Assembly (NCBI GenBank): GCA_900544065.1
Contig: UQTR01000019.1
Location: forward strand, 1-27,517
DNA length: 27,517 bases
Reading direction: 5' to 3'
From: an uncultured Collinsella sp.
Lineage (GTDB): Bacteria; Actinomycetota; Coriobacteriia; Coriobacteriales; Coriobacteriaceae
Every line of letters starts with the position of its first letter. Within the stretch, counting starts at the first letter, position 1. Below are positions 1 to 8,217 of the stretch, piece after piece. The translations under genes and the position numbers were made by a program. Below the pieces are notes generated by a model. The model was not told the origin of the DNA and ran no database searches. It worked only from the letters and a program-made list of their open reading frames with translations.

Positions 1-2
1 CT

Positions 3-40
3 CGCACGGAGAGCACATTAAGTGCTCTCCGGCTCGTGCG
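3..40. repeat. Nested inverted repeat at the window edge
   Basis: GGAGAGCAC (8-16) pairs perfectly with GTGCTCTCC (22-30) around a 5-base loop. An outer CGCAC (3-7) can pair with GTGCG (36-40) across a bulge. No T-run follows on either strand, so a simple intrinsic terminator is not supported. It may belong to a gene lying outside the window. Function unknown. Confidence 0.5.
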
Positions 41-103
41 GAACTCGCGATCGACTTCGCATGCCGCCGGGCAGCCGGGGCCGACGCGAGGTTCAAGATT
101 GTC

Positions 104-136
104 AAAAAAGCGGTCGGCGCGCAGTGCGCCGACCGC
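104..136 (-). terminator. Rho-independent terminator of gyrA
   Basis: Read on the minus strand, an 11-bp perfect stem (GCGGTCGGCGC, 126-136 with 110-120) closes a 5-base loop and is followed at once by six T (opposite 104-109). It lies about 40 bases past the gyrA stop. This is a textbook intrinsic terminator, and it ends the minus-strand gyrB-gyrA run. Confidence 0.9.
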
Positions 137-176
137 CGATATATGGAGTCTGATATTTTCTACCAGCTAGTTCCTC

Positions 177-2918
177 TTACTCGTCTAGGAGATCCTCTGG
201 CATGTCGTTGCCGTCGCCTAGATCGACAGGGGTTTCTTCGGGGGCAGAGCCGTCTTCTGTGGCTTCGCCTTCGGGCTTCTCTTTGGCGGCCGTCATGCGG
301 GCTACGGCGCAGATGCGGTCGTTGTCGTCGACGGTCATCATCTTGACGCCCTGGGTGGCGCGGCCGGTCTGGCTGATCTCGTCGGTCTTGACGCGAATGA
401 CCGTCGCGCCTTCCGTCACGATGAACAGCTCGTGCTGCGGGCCCACCGTCTTCATGGCCGCGAGGTTACCCTTACGCTCGGTCATTTGGATGGTGTAGAC
501 GCCCTGGCCGCCGCGATTCTGCTCCGGGTAGTCCGCGACCGGCGTGCGCTTGCCGTAGCCGCGCTCGGTGATGACGAACAGATCGCCGTTGCCGTTAGTG
601 ACTTCCATGCCCAGAACGCTCACGCCGTCCTTCATACCGATACCGCGAACGCCGCTAGTATCGCGGCCGGTGGCGCGCACCTGCTCCTCGGAGAACATGA
701 TTGCCTTGCCCGCGGTGGTGGCCAGGATAATCTTGTCGCCCTCGCGCACGCGGCGCACGTTCAGCAGCGCGTCGTCGTCACGCAGGTTGATAGCGATCAG
801 GCCGTCGCGACGGCTGCGGTCATATGCGCTCATCACGGTCTTCTTGACCATGCCGCTCTTGGTGGCAAACATCAGATACTCGTCGGCAGGGAACTCGCGG
901 CAGCTGATGACGCTCGCGATCTTCTCGCCCTCCTCGAAGGGCAGCAGGTTGACGATCGCGGTACCGCGCGCCTGGCGCGTACCCACCGGCAGCTCGTGCA
1001 CCTTCAGGCGATAGACCTTGCCCTTGCTCGAGAAGAACAGCACGTACTCGTGCGTGGACGCGATGAACATCTCGTCGATGACATCGTCCTCTTTGAGATT
1101 GACGCCCGACACGCCCTTGCCGCCGCGTTTCTGGGCGCGGTAGGCGGCCACCGGGATGCGCTTGACATAGCCGGTGTGGGTGATGGTCACGACCATGTCC
1201 TCGTCGGCAATGAGGTCCTCGACGTCCAGGTCCTTCTCGACCTGGCTGATCTCGGTGCGGCGCTTATCGCCAAACTTCTTGGAGATCTCACGCATCTCTT
1301 CCTTAATGACGCCCAGGATCTTCTCCTCGTGCGCCAAAAGGTCCTCGTAGTAGGCGATGGCGCGGCGCAGGCCGTCCAGCTCTTCCTGAATCTTGTCGCG
1401 CTCCAGGCCAGTCAGGCGGCGCAGCTTCATCTCGAGGATGGCCGTGGTCTGCTCGGGCGTAAAGCCAAAGCGCTCGATCAGGCGGCTGCTGGCCTCGGAA
1501 TCGGTCTGCGAGGAACGGATGATGCTGATGACCTCGTCAATATGGTCGAGAGCCATCAAGTAGCCCTCGAGGATATGCGCGCGGGCCTGAGCCTTCTTAA
1601 GGTCGAAGCGGGTGCGTCGGGTGACGACGTCGACCTGGTGGTCGATGTAGTGCTGCAGCATCTCGCGCAGGCTCAGGCATTTGGGAACGCCGTTGACGAG
1701 CGCCAGGTTGTTGGCGCCGAAGGTCGTCTGCAGCGAGGTGTACTTGTACAGGTTGTTGAGCACGACCTGCGGGATGACGCCCTTCTTGAGTTCGATGACC
1801 AGACGGATACCCTTCTGGTTGGACTCATCGCGCATATCCGAGATGCCCTCGATGCGCTTGTCGTTGACGAGCTGGGCAATCTTCTCCTGCAGGGTGCCCT
1901 TGTTGACCATGTAGGGGATCTCGGTAAAGACCAGGCGGCTGCGGCCGGTCTTGGTGGACTCCACGTGAGCCTTGGCGCGCACGGTAATGGAGCCGCGGCC
2001 GGTCTCGTAGCTCTGCTTAATGCCGGCGCTGCCCATGATGATGGCGCCGGTGGGGAAGTCCGGACCGGGCATGATCTGCATGAGCTCGTCGACGGTGGCG
2101 TCGGGGTTGTCGATCAGGTAGCAGGTGGCCTCGATCGCCTCGGTGAGGTTGTGCGGGGCGATGTTGGTGGCCATGCCGACGGCGATGCCCTGGCTGCCGT
2201 TGACCAGCAGGTTGGGGAAGCGCGCAGGCAGTGCCACGGGCTCGGCGAGCGATTCGTCGTAGTTGGGCTGCCAGTCGACGGTATCCTTCTGCAGGTCACG
2301 CAGCAGTTCCATGGCGGGCTTGGCCAGGCGGCTCTCGGTGTAACGCATGGCTGCCGCGCCGTCGCCGTCGATGTTGCCGAAGTTGCCGTGACCGTCGATA
2401 AGCGGCGTGCGCATGGAGAACCACTGCGCCAGGCGGACCATGGCCTCATAGACCGCGAAGTCGCCATGCGGGTGGTACTTACCGATAACTTCGCCGACCG
2501 TCCAGGCCGACTTCTTGTGTGGGCGGTTGGGGTAGATGCCGCTCTCGTTCATCGCGTACAGAATGCGGCGGTGCACCGGCTTTAAGCCGTCGCGCACGTC
2601 CGGCAGGGCGCGCGCTGTGATAACCGACATCGAATACTCGATGAACGATTGCTTCATCTCGCGACCGAACTCCGAAATCTGGAGCTGGCCGCCGTTGATG
2701 TCCTCGCCGGCCGAGGCGCCACGGTCGACTTCGCCAAAGCTCTCCTCGAGCTCGGCGTCGTCGTCTTCTTCCTCATCATCATCGGCATCGGGGTTATAGG
2801 CGTCAGGATCGCCGTCCTCGCCCTGCTCAGCGCGGGCGAGCAGGCGCTTCAGATCATCGGGCATACCGGCGTCGCCGGCCTCGCCCATACCCTCGTTATT
2901 GTTGATATCGTCTGCCAC
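177..2918 (-). CDS. gyrA: DNA gyrase subunit A, with acidic N-terminal extension
   Basis: This is the breakage-reunion subunit of DNA gyrase, which introduces negative supercoils with GyrB. The 913-residue protein has the catalytic tyrosine in the AAAMRYTE motif (Tyr193) and a GyrA box reading QKRGGKG in the C-terminal wrapping domain, which marks it as GyrA rather than ParC. The start is GTG at 2918, preceded by a strong GAGGAGG ribosome site. Compared with E. coli GyrA the protein carries about 75 extra N-terminal residues that are very acidic (residues 33-62 are mostly Asp and Glu). The quinolone-determining region reads HPHGDFAVYE. Phe154 sits at E. coli Ser83, where Ser is usual and Phe is a known resistance change; Glu158 sits at E. 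coli Asp87, and Glu is normal there in many Gram-positives. The C-terminus is also acidic. gyrB lies 155 bp upstream. Confidence 0.97.
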   Translation of the reverse strand: MADDINNNEGMGEAGDAGMPDDLKRLLARAEQGEDGDPDAYNPDADDDEEEDDDAELEESFGEVDRGASAGEDINGGQLQISEFGREMKQSFIEYSMSVITARALPDVRDGLKPVHRRILYAMNESGIYPNRPHKKSAWTVGEVIGKYHPHGDFAVYEAMVRLAQWFSMRTPLIDGHGNFGNIDGDGAAAMRYTESRLAKPAMELLRDLQKDTVDWQPNYDESLAEPVALPARFPNLLVNGSQGIAVGMATNIAPHNLTEAIEATCYLIDNPDATVDELMQIMPGPDFPTGAIIMGSAGIKQSYETGRGSITVRAKAHVESTKTGRSRLVFTEIPYMVNKGTLQEKIAQLVNDKRIEGISDMRDESNQKGIRLVIELKKGVIPQVVLNNLYKYTSLQTTFGANNLALVNGVPKCLSLREMLQHYIDHQVDVVTRRTRFDLKKAQARAHILEGYLMALDHIDEVISIIRSSQTDSEASSRLIERFGFTPEQTTAILEMKLRRLTGLERDKIQEELDGLRRAIAYYEDLLAHEEKILGVIKEEMREISKKFGDKRRTEISQVEKDLDVEDLIADEDMVVTITHTGYVKRIPVAAYRAQKRGGKGVSGVNLKEDDVIDEMFIASTHEYVLFFSSKGKVYRLKVHELPVGTRQARGTAIVNLLPFEEGEKIASVISCREFPADEYLMFATKSGMVKKTVMSAYDRSRRDGLIAINLRDDDALLNVRRVREGDKIILATTAGKAIMFSEEQVRATGRDTSGVRGIGMKDGVSVLGMEVTNGNGDLFVITERGYGKRTPVADYPEQNRGGQGVYTIQMTERKGNLAAMKTVGPQHELFIVTEGATVIRVKTDEISQTGRATQGVKMMTVDDNDRICAVARMTAAKEKPEGEATEDGSAPEETPVDLGDGNDMPEDLLDE

Positions 2919-3073
2919 GTTACCTCCTCATGGTTTGCGTGGTCCATTAGTTCCCTGCCACGGAGACGGCTTTTCCAGGTGCCGCAGATTCGCTCGAAAG
3001 AGGAGGGAAGCGTACTTGGGTACGCGACCGACGATTGAGGGCGAAGGTGCGGTGGCTGGGAAAGCCGAACAGG

Positions 3074-5104
3074 TTAGGCGTCTAAGAAGCGCGCGTCGTG
3101 CGCATGCTTCTCGATGTACTCGCGGCGATAGCCGACCTCGGAACCCATCAGCTCGCGCACGGCGCGGTCCGCCACCACGGCGTCCTCGATCGACACGCGC
3201 TGCAGGATGCGGGTCTTGGGGTCCATCGTCGTCGAGGCGAGCTGCTTGGGGTCCATCTCGCCCAGACCCTTGTAGCGCTGGACGGTATAGCCCTTGCGCT
3301 TCTTGGTGATCTTGCCGTCCTTGGCCTTGCCGTCCTCGTCGTTGTCGTCGGGGTTCAGGCCCAGGCTCTGGATGGTGTCGCGCAGGATCTCGTCTTCGGG
3401 CTGGCGGCCGTTGGGATACACGTAGTGGATCTTGTTGCGCACCTTAATGCCAAAGATGGGCGGGCAGGCAACATAGACGTAGCCGGCATCGATCAGCGGA
3501 CGCATGTACTTGTAGAAGAACGTCAGCAGCAGGATGCGGATATGCGCACCGTCGACGTCTGCATCGGTCATGATGATGATCTTGTGGTAGCGCGCCTTGG
3601 CGATATCGAAGTCGCCGCCGTCGCCGGCGCTCGTCGTGACGCCGCAGCCGATCGCGGTAATCAGCGACTGGATGGTGTCACTCGAGAACGCGCGATGGTC
3701 ACCAACGCGTTCGACGTTCAGAATCTTGCCGCGCAGGGGCAGAATCGCCTGGATGTCTCGGCGACGGCCGTCCTTGGCCGAACCGCCTGCCGAGTCGCCC
3801 TCTACGATGAAGAGCTCGGTCAGCTCGGCATCGCGCACTGAGCAGTCAGCGAGCTTACCGGGCAGGGACGCCGTCTCGAGCAGGCTCTTGCGGCGGGTCG
3901 CCTCGCGCGCCTTGCGGGCGGCGTTGCGCGCCTTGCAGGCCTGTTGCGCCTTCTTGACGATCTCGCGGGCGGGCTTGGGATGCTCCTCCAAGTAATCGGC
4001 GAGGCCGTCGGTCACGATCTTGAGCGTCAGCGCGCGCATATAGGAGCTGCCGAGCTTGGCCTTGGTCTGGCCCTCAAACTGCGGATCGGGCAGCTTGACC
4101 GAGATAACGGCCGAAAGGCCCTCGCGCACATCGTCGCCGGTCAGGTTGGCGTCTTTTTCCTTGAGCAGGTTCTGTTTGCGCGCGTAGTCGTTGATCACGC
4201 GGGTGAGCGCGGTGCGGAAGCCCTCAAGGTGCATGCCGCCCTCGGGGGTGTAGATGTCGTTGGCAAACGACATGACGTTCTCGCCGTAGCCGCTATTCCA
4301 CTGCAGGGAAACCTCGACCTCGCCCATCTTGGCCACAGGCGCGTCCGGGTCCGATTTGCCCTCGATGTAGATGGGCTCCTTAAAGGCCTCGGGGACGTCC
4401 TTGCCCTCGTTGAGGAACTTGACGAAGTCGATGATGCCGCCCTCGTAGCAAAACTCCTCCACGTGGGGAGTCGCCTCGCGCTCGTCGGTCAGCACGATCT
4501 TGAGGTTCTTATTGAGGAACGCTGTCTCCTGCAGACGGTTGTGCAGCGTATCGAAATCGTAGATGCAGGTCTCGAAGATCTCGTCGTCGGGCCAGAAGGT
4601 GACGGTGGTGCCCGTCGAATCCGAGGTGCCCACGACCTCCATCTTCTTGACGGTCTTGCCGCGCGAGAACTCCATCTCGTAGGTGTTGCCATCGCGACGG
4701 ACCTGAACGACCACGCGCTTGGACAGCGCGTTGACGACGGAGATGCCCACGCCGTGCAGGCCGCCCGAGACCTTATAGGCCGAGTTATCGAACTTACCGC
4801 CGGCGTGCAAGATCGTCATGACGACCTCGAGCGTCGGGATCTTTTTAACAGGGTGCTCGTCGACGGGGATGCCGCGCCCGTTGTCGACGACCGTGATGGA
4901 GTTGTCGGCGTGGACCGTCACCTGGATCTCGGTGCAGAAACCGGCCATGGCCTCGTCGACGGAGTTGTCAACGATCTCCCACACCAGGTGATGCAGACCG
5001 CTGGCGCTCGTCGAGCCGATATACATGCCCGGGCGCTTACGAACGGCCTCGAGACCTTCGAGAATCTTAATCTCGCCGCCATCGTAATCGTTTTCGTTTG
5101 CCAC
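3074..5104 (-). CDS. gyrB: DNA gyrase subunit B
   Basis: This is the ATPase subunit of DNA gyrase. The N-terminal GHKL ATPase has the N-box glutamate and asparagine (WEIVDNS, near residues 42-48), the DNGRGIP loop near 74 and the GGLHGVG lid near 114-120. The C-terminal half has the TOPRIM motifs EGDSAGG (near 433) and TDADVDGAH (near 510), and the late YKGLGEMDP motif. I choose the GTG at 5104 (676 residues) because an AAGGAGG ribosome site lies just upstream, inside a possible TTG-initiated extension that begins at 5122. A terminator for the gene upstream (dciA) lies about 50 bp before this start, so gyrB probably has its own promoter. I see no convincing consensus; TTTACG and TACACA, 17 bp apart, are a weak candidate. 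Confidence 0.97.
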   Translation of the reverse strand: MANENDYDGGEIKILEGLEAVRKRPGMYIGSTSASGLHHLVWEIVDNSVDEAMAGFCTEIQVTVHADNSITVVDNGRGIPVDEHPVKKIPTLEVVMTILHAGGKFDNSAYKVSGGLHGVGISVVNALSKRVVVQVRRDGNTYEMEFSRGKTVKKMEVVGTSDSTGTTVTFWPDDEIFETCIYDFDTLHNRLQETAFLNKNLKIVLTDEREATPHVEEFCYEGGIIDFVKFLNEGKDVPEAFKEPIYIEGKSDPDAPVAKMGEVEVSLQWNSGYGENVMSFANDIYTPEGGMHLEGFRTALTRVINDYARKQNLLKEKDANLTGDDVREGLSAVISVKLPDPQFEGQTKAKLGSSYMRALTLKIVTDGLADYLEEHPKPAREIVKKAQQACKARNAARKAREATRRKSLLETASLPGKLADCSVRDAELTELFIVEGDSAGGSAKDGRRRDIQAILPLRGKILNVERVGDHRAFSSDTIQSLITAIGCGVTTSAGDGGDFDIAKARYHKIIIMTDADVDGAHIRILLLTFFYKYMRPLIDAGYVYVACPPIFGIKVRNKIHYVYPNGRQPEDEILRDTIQSLGLNPDDNDEDGKAKDGKITKKRKGYTVQRYKGLGEMDPKQLASTTMDPKTRILQRVSIEDAVVADRAVRELMGSEVGYRREYIEKHAHDARFLDA

Positions 5105-5153
5105 ACGTCCTCCTTCAGTCAAGAAAATGTGTACAGCCTTACTAGTTTATCGT

Positions 5154-5183
5154 AAAAAAATACCCTCGGGACCGAGGGTATTT
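5154..5183 (-). terminator. Intrinsic terminator between dciA and gyrB
   Basis: On the minus strand the stem TACCCTCGG/CCGAGGGTA (5161-5180) is extended by A-T pairs and followed by seven T (opposite 5154-5160). It lies 27 bases past the dciA stop. It separates the dnaN-recF-dciA transcripts from gyrB-gyrA. Confidence 0.88.
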
Positions 5184-5209
5184 GGCTCTACAAGGCCACC
5201 AGATGCGAT

Positions 5210-5773
5210 TTAAGGCTCTTTTTTGCTTTGCACGCCCTTGGCCCACTCGGCACTGGCTCTCATGGCATTCTCGAGGGCCTCGCGCAGTTTTTGGTCTTCG
5301 ATGGGCGCCACCTGGCGCTCGATCTCGGTGCGCTCGGCCTCACTTAGGTCGGCGTGCGGGGCCGGCGGGCGCTCGGTCGTCGCCGGGCGCAGGCGCTCCT
5401 TGGCGGCGGGCGGCGTGTGACCGGGCGCGGTGGTTTTGAACACCAGGCCGTCCACATGCGCACCGGCGCGCTCCATGCGCGCGCGGATGATCTCGCGCAA
5501 CAGCGTCATTTCCTGCGTCCACGAGGGCGAGTCGAGATACACCAGCAGCTCATTGGACTCGGGCAGGTAGCGCAGTCCCGTCACATGCCGCCCCTCGCGC
5601 GTGCCCGAGCACACCGCGTTCCATGCGCGATAGACCGTGCGCGACTCCTCGGCGGCCTCCATCTGCGCGCGGCGCTCAGGCGTTGCAGCCGCCAGGATGC
5701 GCTGGCGCTCTGCGTTCAAAAACCCGCTGAAGGCGACTGTCTCGCTCTCGCGCTCGTAATTAGCACGTCTCAC
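5210..5773 (-). CDS. dciA: DciA-like DUF721 protein (predicted replicative helicase loader/operator)
   Basis: This 187-residue protein has a DUF721-type core at about residues 48-115, running from the AWNAVCSG motif through a strand-rich segment (LLVYLDSPSWTQEM) to a helix. DUF721 proteins are the DciA family, proposed to load or stimulate DnaB helicase in bacteria that lack DnaC or DnaI. Finding one directly after recF is the standard arrangement in Actinobacteria. The tail beyond about 120 is Pro/Ala/Glu-rich and probably flexible. The start is GTG at 5773, overlapping the end of recF by 14 bp, with an AAGGTGG site inside recF; this suggests translational coupling. The family assignment comes from motif, length and position, and the loader role is inferred from the family. 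Confidence 0.8.
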   Translation of the reverse strand: MRRANYERESETVAFSGFLNAERQRILAAATPERRAQMEAAEESRTVYRAWNAVCSGTREGRHVTGLRYLPESNELLVYLDSPSWTQEMTLLREIIRARMERAGAHVDGLVFKTTAPGHTPPAAKERLRPATTERPPAPHADLSEAERTEIERQVAPIEDQKLREALENAMRASAEWAKGVQSKKEP

Positions 5774-6866
5774 CCATGCTCACCACCTTGGCTCGATCAA
5801 GCAGGTCATCGGTAAAGTACCCCAGGTTGGTCGTAGTTATGACCGTCTGGATATCATCGCCGATCAGCCGCAGGAAAGCGCCGCGACGCTCGCCGTCGAG
5901 CTCGCTCATCACGTCGTCCAGAAGCAGCAGTGGGGCGGTGCCCAGGACATCGCGAGCCACGGCAACCTCGGCCACCTTCCAAGACAGCACCAACGTACGC
6001 TGCTGTCCTTGGCTGGCAAATGAACGGGCGGAGCGACCCGCCACGGTGAACTCAATCTCGTCGCGATGCGGTCCCACCAACGTCACGCCGCGGCGAATTT
6101 CCTCGTCGGCACGCTCGTCAAGGGCGGCCAGCATGCGCTCGTACGCCCAACCCTTCAGCTCTTCGCGATCCTCGACCTGGGGCAAATCCCCCAGCGTGGA
6201 CACATAGGACACGTTGGCGTTCTCGCCGGACGCCACCTGCCCATACGCGGCGCGCACATGGCCCGCCAGCCGGTCGAGCAGGGCCAACCGGTGCACGAGC
6301 AGGGCAGACCCGGCGCGGGCAATGGAGTCATTCCACGCGCCGAGCATCTCGCGGCAGCACCAGGTCTCCTTGAGCAAGGCGTTACGCTGGGTCACGCAGC
6401 GCCCATAGGTGCTCGCAAGATCGGCATACCGCGCGCTCAGTTGCACGCCAAAGTCATCGAGGGCGGCGCGGCGCACACTGGCGCCACGCTTAACCATGTC
6501 CAGATGGTCGGGGCAAAACAGCACGCTCGGAAGAACCCCTCGCACGCCGGCGGCAGAGCATCTCTTGCCGTTGCGGCTAAACGAGCGCCTACCGTCCTCC
6601 GCGCTCAATCCCATATCAAGCACGCGGCCGTCGCCCTCGAGCCTCAGCTCGATCTTGCACGAGCCCACGCCGTCATGGACGAGCTCGGCTGCGGTCGGAT
6701 GCCTAAACGAGGCGCCGCTCGTCAGCAGCTGCAGCGCCTCTATGAGATTGGTCTTTCCCGCCGCGTTGGGTCCCGCAAGTATCGTCACGCCCTCGTCCAG
6801 GGCAAGGTGATAGCTATCGAAGCTGCGGTAGTGCGCGACGGAAAGATCGCGGGCGAACATGGTCAT
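5760..6866 (-). CDS. recF: DNA replication and repair protein RecF
   Basis: RecF is an SMC/ABC-like ATPase that helps load RecA at single-strand gaps together with RecO and RecR. The 368-residue protein has a Walker A motif GPNAAGKT at residues 32-39, an ABC signature segment (SQGQQRT) and a Walker B motif (LLLLDDVMSELD) near 314-325. The ATG at 6866 lies 9 bp after the dnaN stop and a second ATG follows two codons later; there is no strong ribosome site, so coupling to dnaN is likely. The order dnaN-recF-dciA is the conserved origin arrangement. Confidence 0.96.
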   Translation of the reverse strand: MTMFARDLSVAHYRSFDSYHLALDEGVTILAGPNAAGKTNLIEALQLLTSGASFRHPTAAELVHDGVGSCKIELRLEGDGRVLDMGLSAEDGRRSFSRNGKRCSAAGVRGVLPSVLFCPDHLDMVKRGASVRRAALDDFGVQLSARYADLASTYGRCVTQRNALLKETWCCREMLGAWNDSIARAGSALLVHRLALLDRLAGHVRAAYGQVASGENANVSYVSTLGDLPQVEDREELKGWAYERMLAALDERADEEIRRGVTLVGPHRDEIEFTVAGRSARSFASQGQQRTLVLSWKVAEVAVARDVLGTAPLLLLDDVMSELDGERRGAFLRLIGDDIQTVITTTNLGYFTDDLLDRAKVVSMGETC

Positions 6867-6875
6867 GGCGCAGTG

Positions 6876-7979
6876 CTAGATGCGGACCGGCATGACCAGG
6901 TACAGGTAGTTGATCTTGTCGTAGGACTTGAAGATGCCCGCCTGCGAGTAGCTCTTGAGCTCCAGCGTGATCTCCTTCTCCTTGGACAGGGCATTGAGGC
7001 AGCCGAAGATGTAGTGGTAGTTGAAGGCGATGGTACCCGACTCGCCCTCGGCCTCGACATCGATCGTCTCCTGCGCAAGGTCCTGGTCATTGGAAATGGA
7101 GGACAGGCCCATCTGCCCGTTCTCGACATCGATCTCGAACTTGACGGCGGGGTTGGCGCTCGCGATAACGGCCACGCGCTTGAGGGCGGCGTTAAAGGCG
7201 GCGACGTCGATCTTGACGCTCGTCACGCAAGAATCGGGGATGAGCTGCTTGTAGTTGGGGTACGCGCCCTCGATGCGGCGCGAAACGTAGGTGGTGTTGC
7301 CGGCCTCGAAGACGACCTGGGTGTCGGTAGCCCCGATCATGATGGTCGCCTGGCTGGCCATGATGTTCAGCGCGTCGTTAAAGGCGTCAGCCGGAACGTT
7401 GAGCTCAAAGGAGCCCTCGAGGGTCGAGGTCTCGACCTGCGTGTCGCACACGGCCAAGCGGAAGGAATCGGTCGCCACCAGGCGTACGGTGTTGTTCTCG
7501 ACCTTCATGTGCACGCCGCCCAGGATGGGGCGAGCCTTGTCGGTCGAGGTGACGCGCCACACGCGGCCGACCATTTCGGACAAGACATCGGTCGGCAGCT
7601 CCACGGCACTCTCGATGGCATAGGCCGGAAACTCGGGGAAGTCATTGGCATCGAGCGTGTTCAGCCTAAAAGAGCTCTTCTCGCAACCAATCAGCACCTG
7701 GCGCTCGGACAGCTCAAAGGTGACCGGGGCATCGGGGAGGGTCTTGGTGATATTGGAGAGCATCTTACAGGGGATAACCATCTCGCCCTCTTCTTCGACA
7801 TGCGCCGCGATGCGATGACGGATCGAGATGGTGTAGTTAGAGGTCTGGAATTCCAAGATGCCGTCTTGGGCCTTAACGAGCACGCCCGACAGGATGGGGA
7901 GGGTGGATGCCGAAGCGACACCCTTCATAACGACGCCGATGGCTTGTGTAAGCGAGCTCTGGCTGACGGTGAACTTCAT
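6876..7979 (-). CDS. dnaN: DNA polymerase III beta subunit (sliding clamp)
   Basis: This is the ring-shaped processivity factor that tethers DNA polymerase to the template. The 367-residue length is standard for the family. The N-terminus (MKFTVSQSSLTQAI, followed by LPILSGVLVKA) and the C-terminal MPVRI ending are typical of beta clamps. The ATG at 7979 has an AAAGG site about ten bases upstream. The gene begins directly beside the AT-rich DNA that I read as the unwinding element of oriC, so its promoter region and the origin overlap. Confidence 0.97.
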   Translation of the reverse strand: MKFTVSQSSLTQAIGVVMKGVASASTLPILSGVLVKAQDGILEFQTSNYTISIRHRIAAHVEEEGEMVIPCKMLSNITKTLPDAPVTFELSERQVLIGCEKSSFRLNTLDANDFPEFPAYAIESAVELPTDVLSEMVGRVWRVTSTDKARPILGGVHMKVENNTVRLVATDSFRLAVCDTQVETSTLEGSFELNVPADAFNDALNIMASQATIMIGATDTQVVFEAGNTTYVSRRIEGAYPNYKQLIPDSCVTSVKIDVAAFNAALKRVAVIASANPAVKFEIDVENGQMGLSSISNDQDLAQETIDVEAEGESGTIAFNYHYIFGCLNALSKEKEITLELKSYSQAGIFKSYDKINYLYLVMPVRI

Positions 7980-8011
7980 CTTTTAATACCTTTCTATAGA
8001 TATAAATATCT

Positions 8012-8026
8012 TAATAATAGTAATAG
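8012..8026 (+). other. DnaA-trio run in the unwinding element
   Basis: The plus strand reads TAATAATAGTAATAG, five consecutive trinucleotides of the form TA(A/G). On the dnaA-sense strand this is CTATTACTATTATTA. It has the same polarity and the same place between DnaA boxes and dnaN as the DnaA-trios described in B. subtilis, where DnaA filaments engage one strand. The nearest box-like site (8039-8047) lies 12 bp away on the dnaA side. Confidence 0.65.
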
Positions 8027-8193
8027 CACTGACGAAACTGTTGATTACTCCCAAAGACGCAGGTCAGACCCAGAAAGAGAATCGACAGCAACCTGTGTGC
8101 AACAGGGGTGGTTTTCCACGTTCAAAACCTGCGCAAAACTTTTCATCACCGCGGGTTGGGTTTTAGACACCTTATGCCCGTGGTTTCGACAAG

Positions 8194-8202
8194 TTTTCAA
8201 CA
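8194..8202 (+). promoter_or_regulatory. DnaA-box-like site TTTTCAACA
   Basis: The nonamer TTTTCAACA lies 15 bp after the dnaA stop. The same nonamer occurs twice more, inverted, in the spacer upstream of the dnaA operon, each time in the longer context of a flanking CC/GG pair (GTTTTCAACAGGT). It differs from the general consensus TTATCCACA at two positions. The assignment as the local DnaA box is an inference from recurrence and position. Confidence 0.6.
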
Positions 8203-8217
8203 GGTGTCTCTATTTCC

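Larger units (their letters stand above)
7980..8217. other. oriC: oriC, dnaA-dnaN part (unwinding element and DnaA boxes)
   Basis: This 238-bp spacer lies between the dnaA stop and the dnaN start. Positions 7981-8026 hold only 7 G or C in 46 bases, in a genome otherwise near 60% GC, so this is a strong candidate DNA unwinding element. It contains a 15-nt DnaA-trio run (8012-8026). On the dnaA side lie DnaA-box-like nonamers: 8039-8047 (minus, TAATCAACA), 8112-8120 (TTTTCCACG), 8140-8148 (TTTTCATCA) and 8194-8202 (TTTTCAACA). The order dnaA - boxes - trios - AT-rich DNA - dnaN matches the incC side of the Bacillus subtilis origin. Confidence 0.8.

Noticed and set aside
432..2585. 717-residue open frame antisense to gyrA
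   Set aside because: It lies wholly inside gyrA, has Ala/Val/Asp/His/Leu-rich composition typical of the complement of high-GC coding DNA, no ribosome site and no recognisable domain.
3944..5155. 403-residue frame antisense to gyrB
   Set aside because: Shadow of gyrB; no domain and no start signals.
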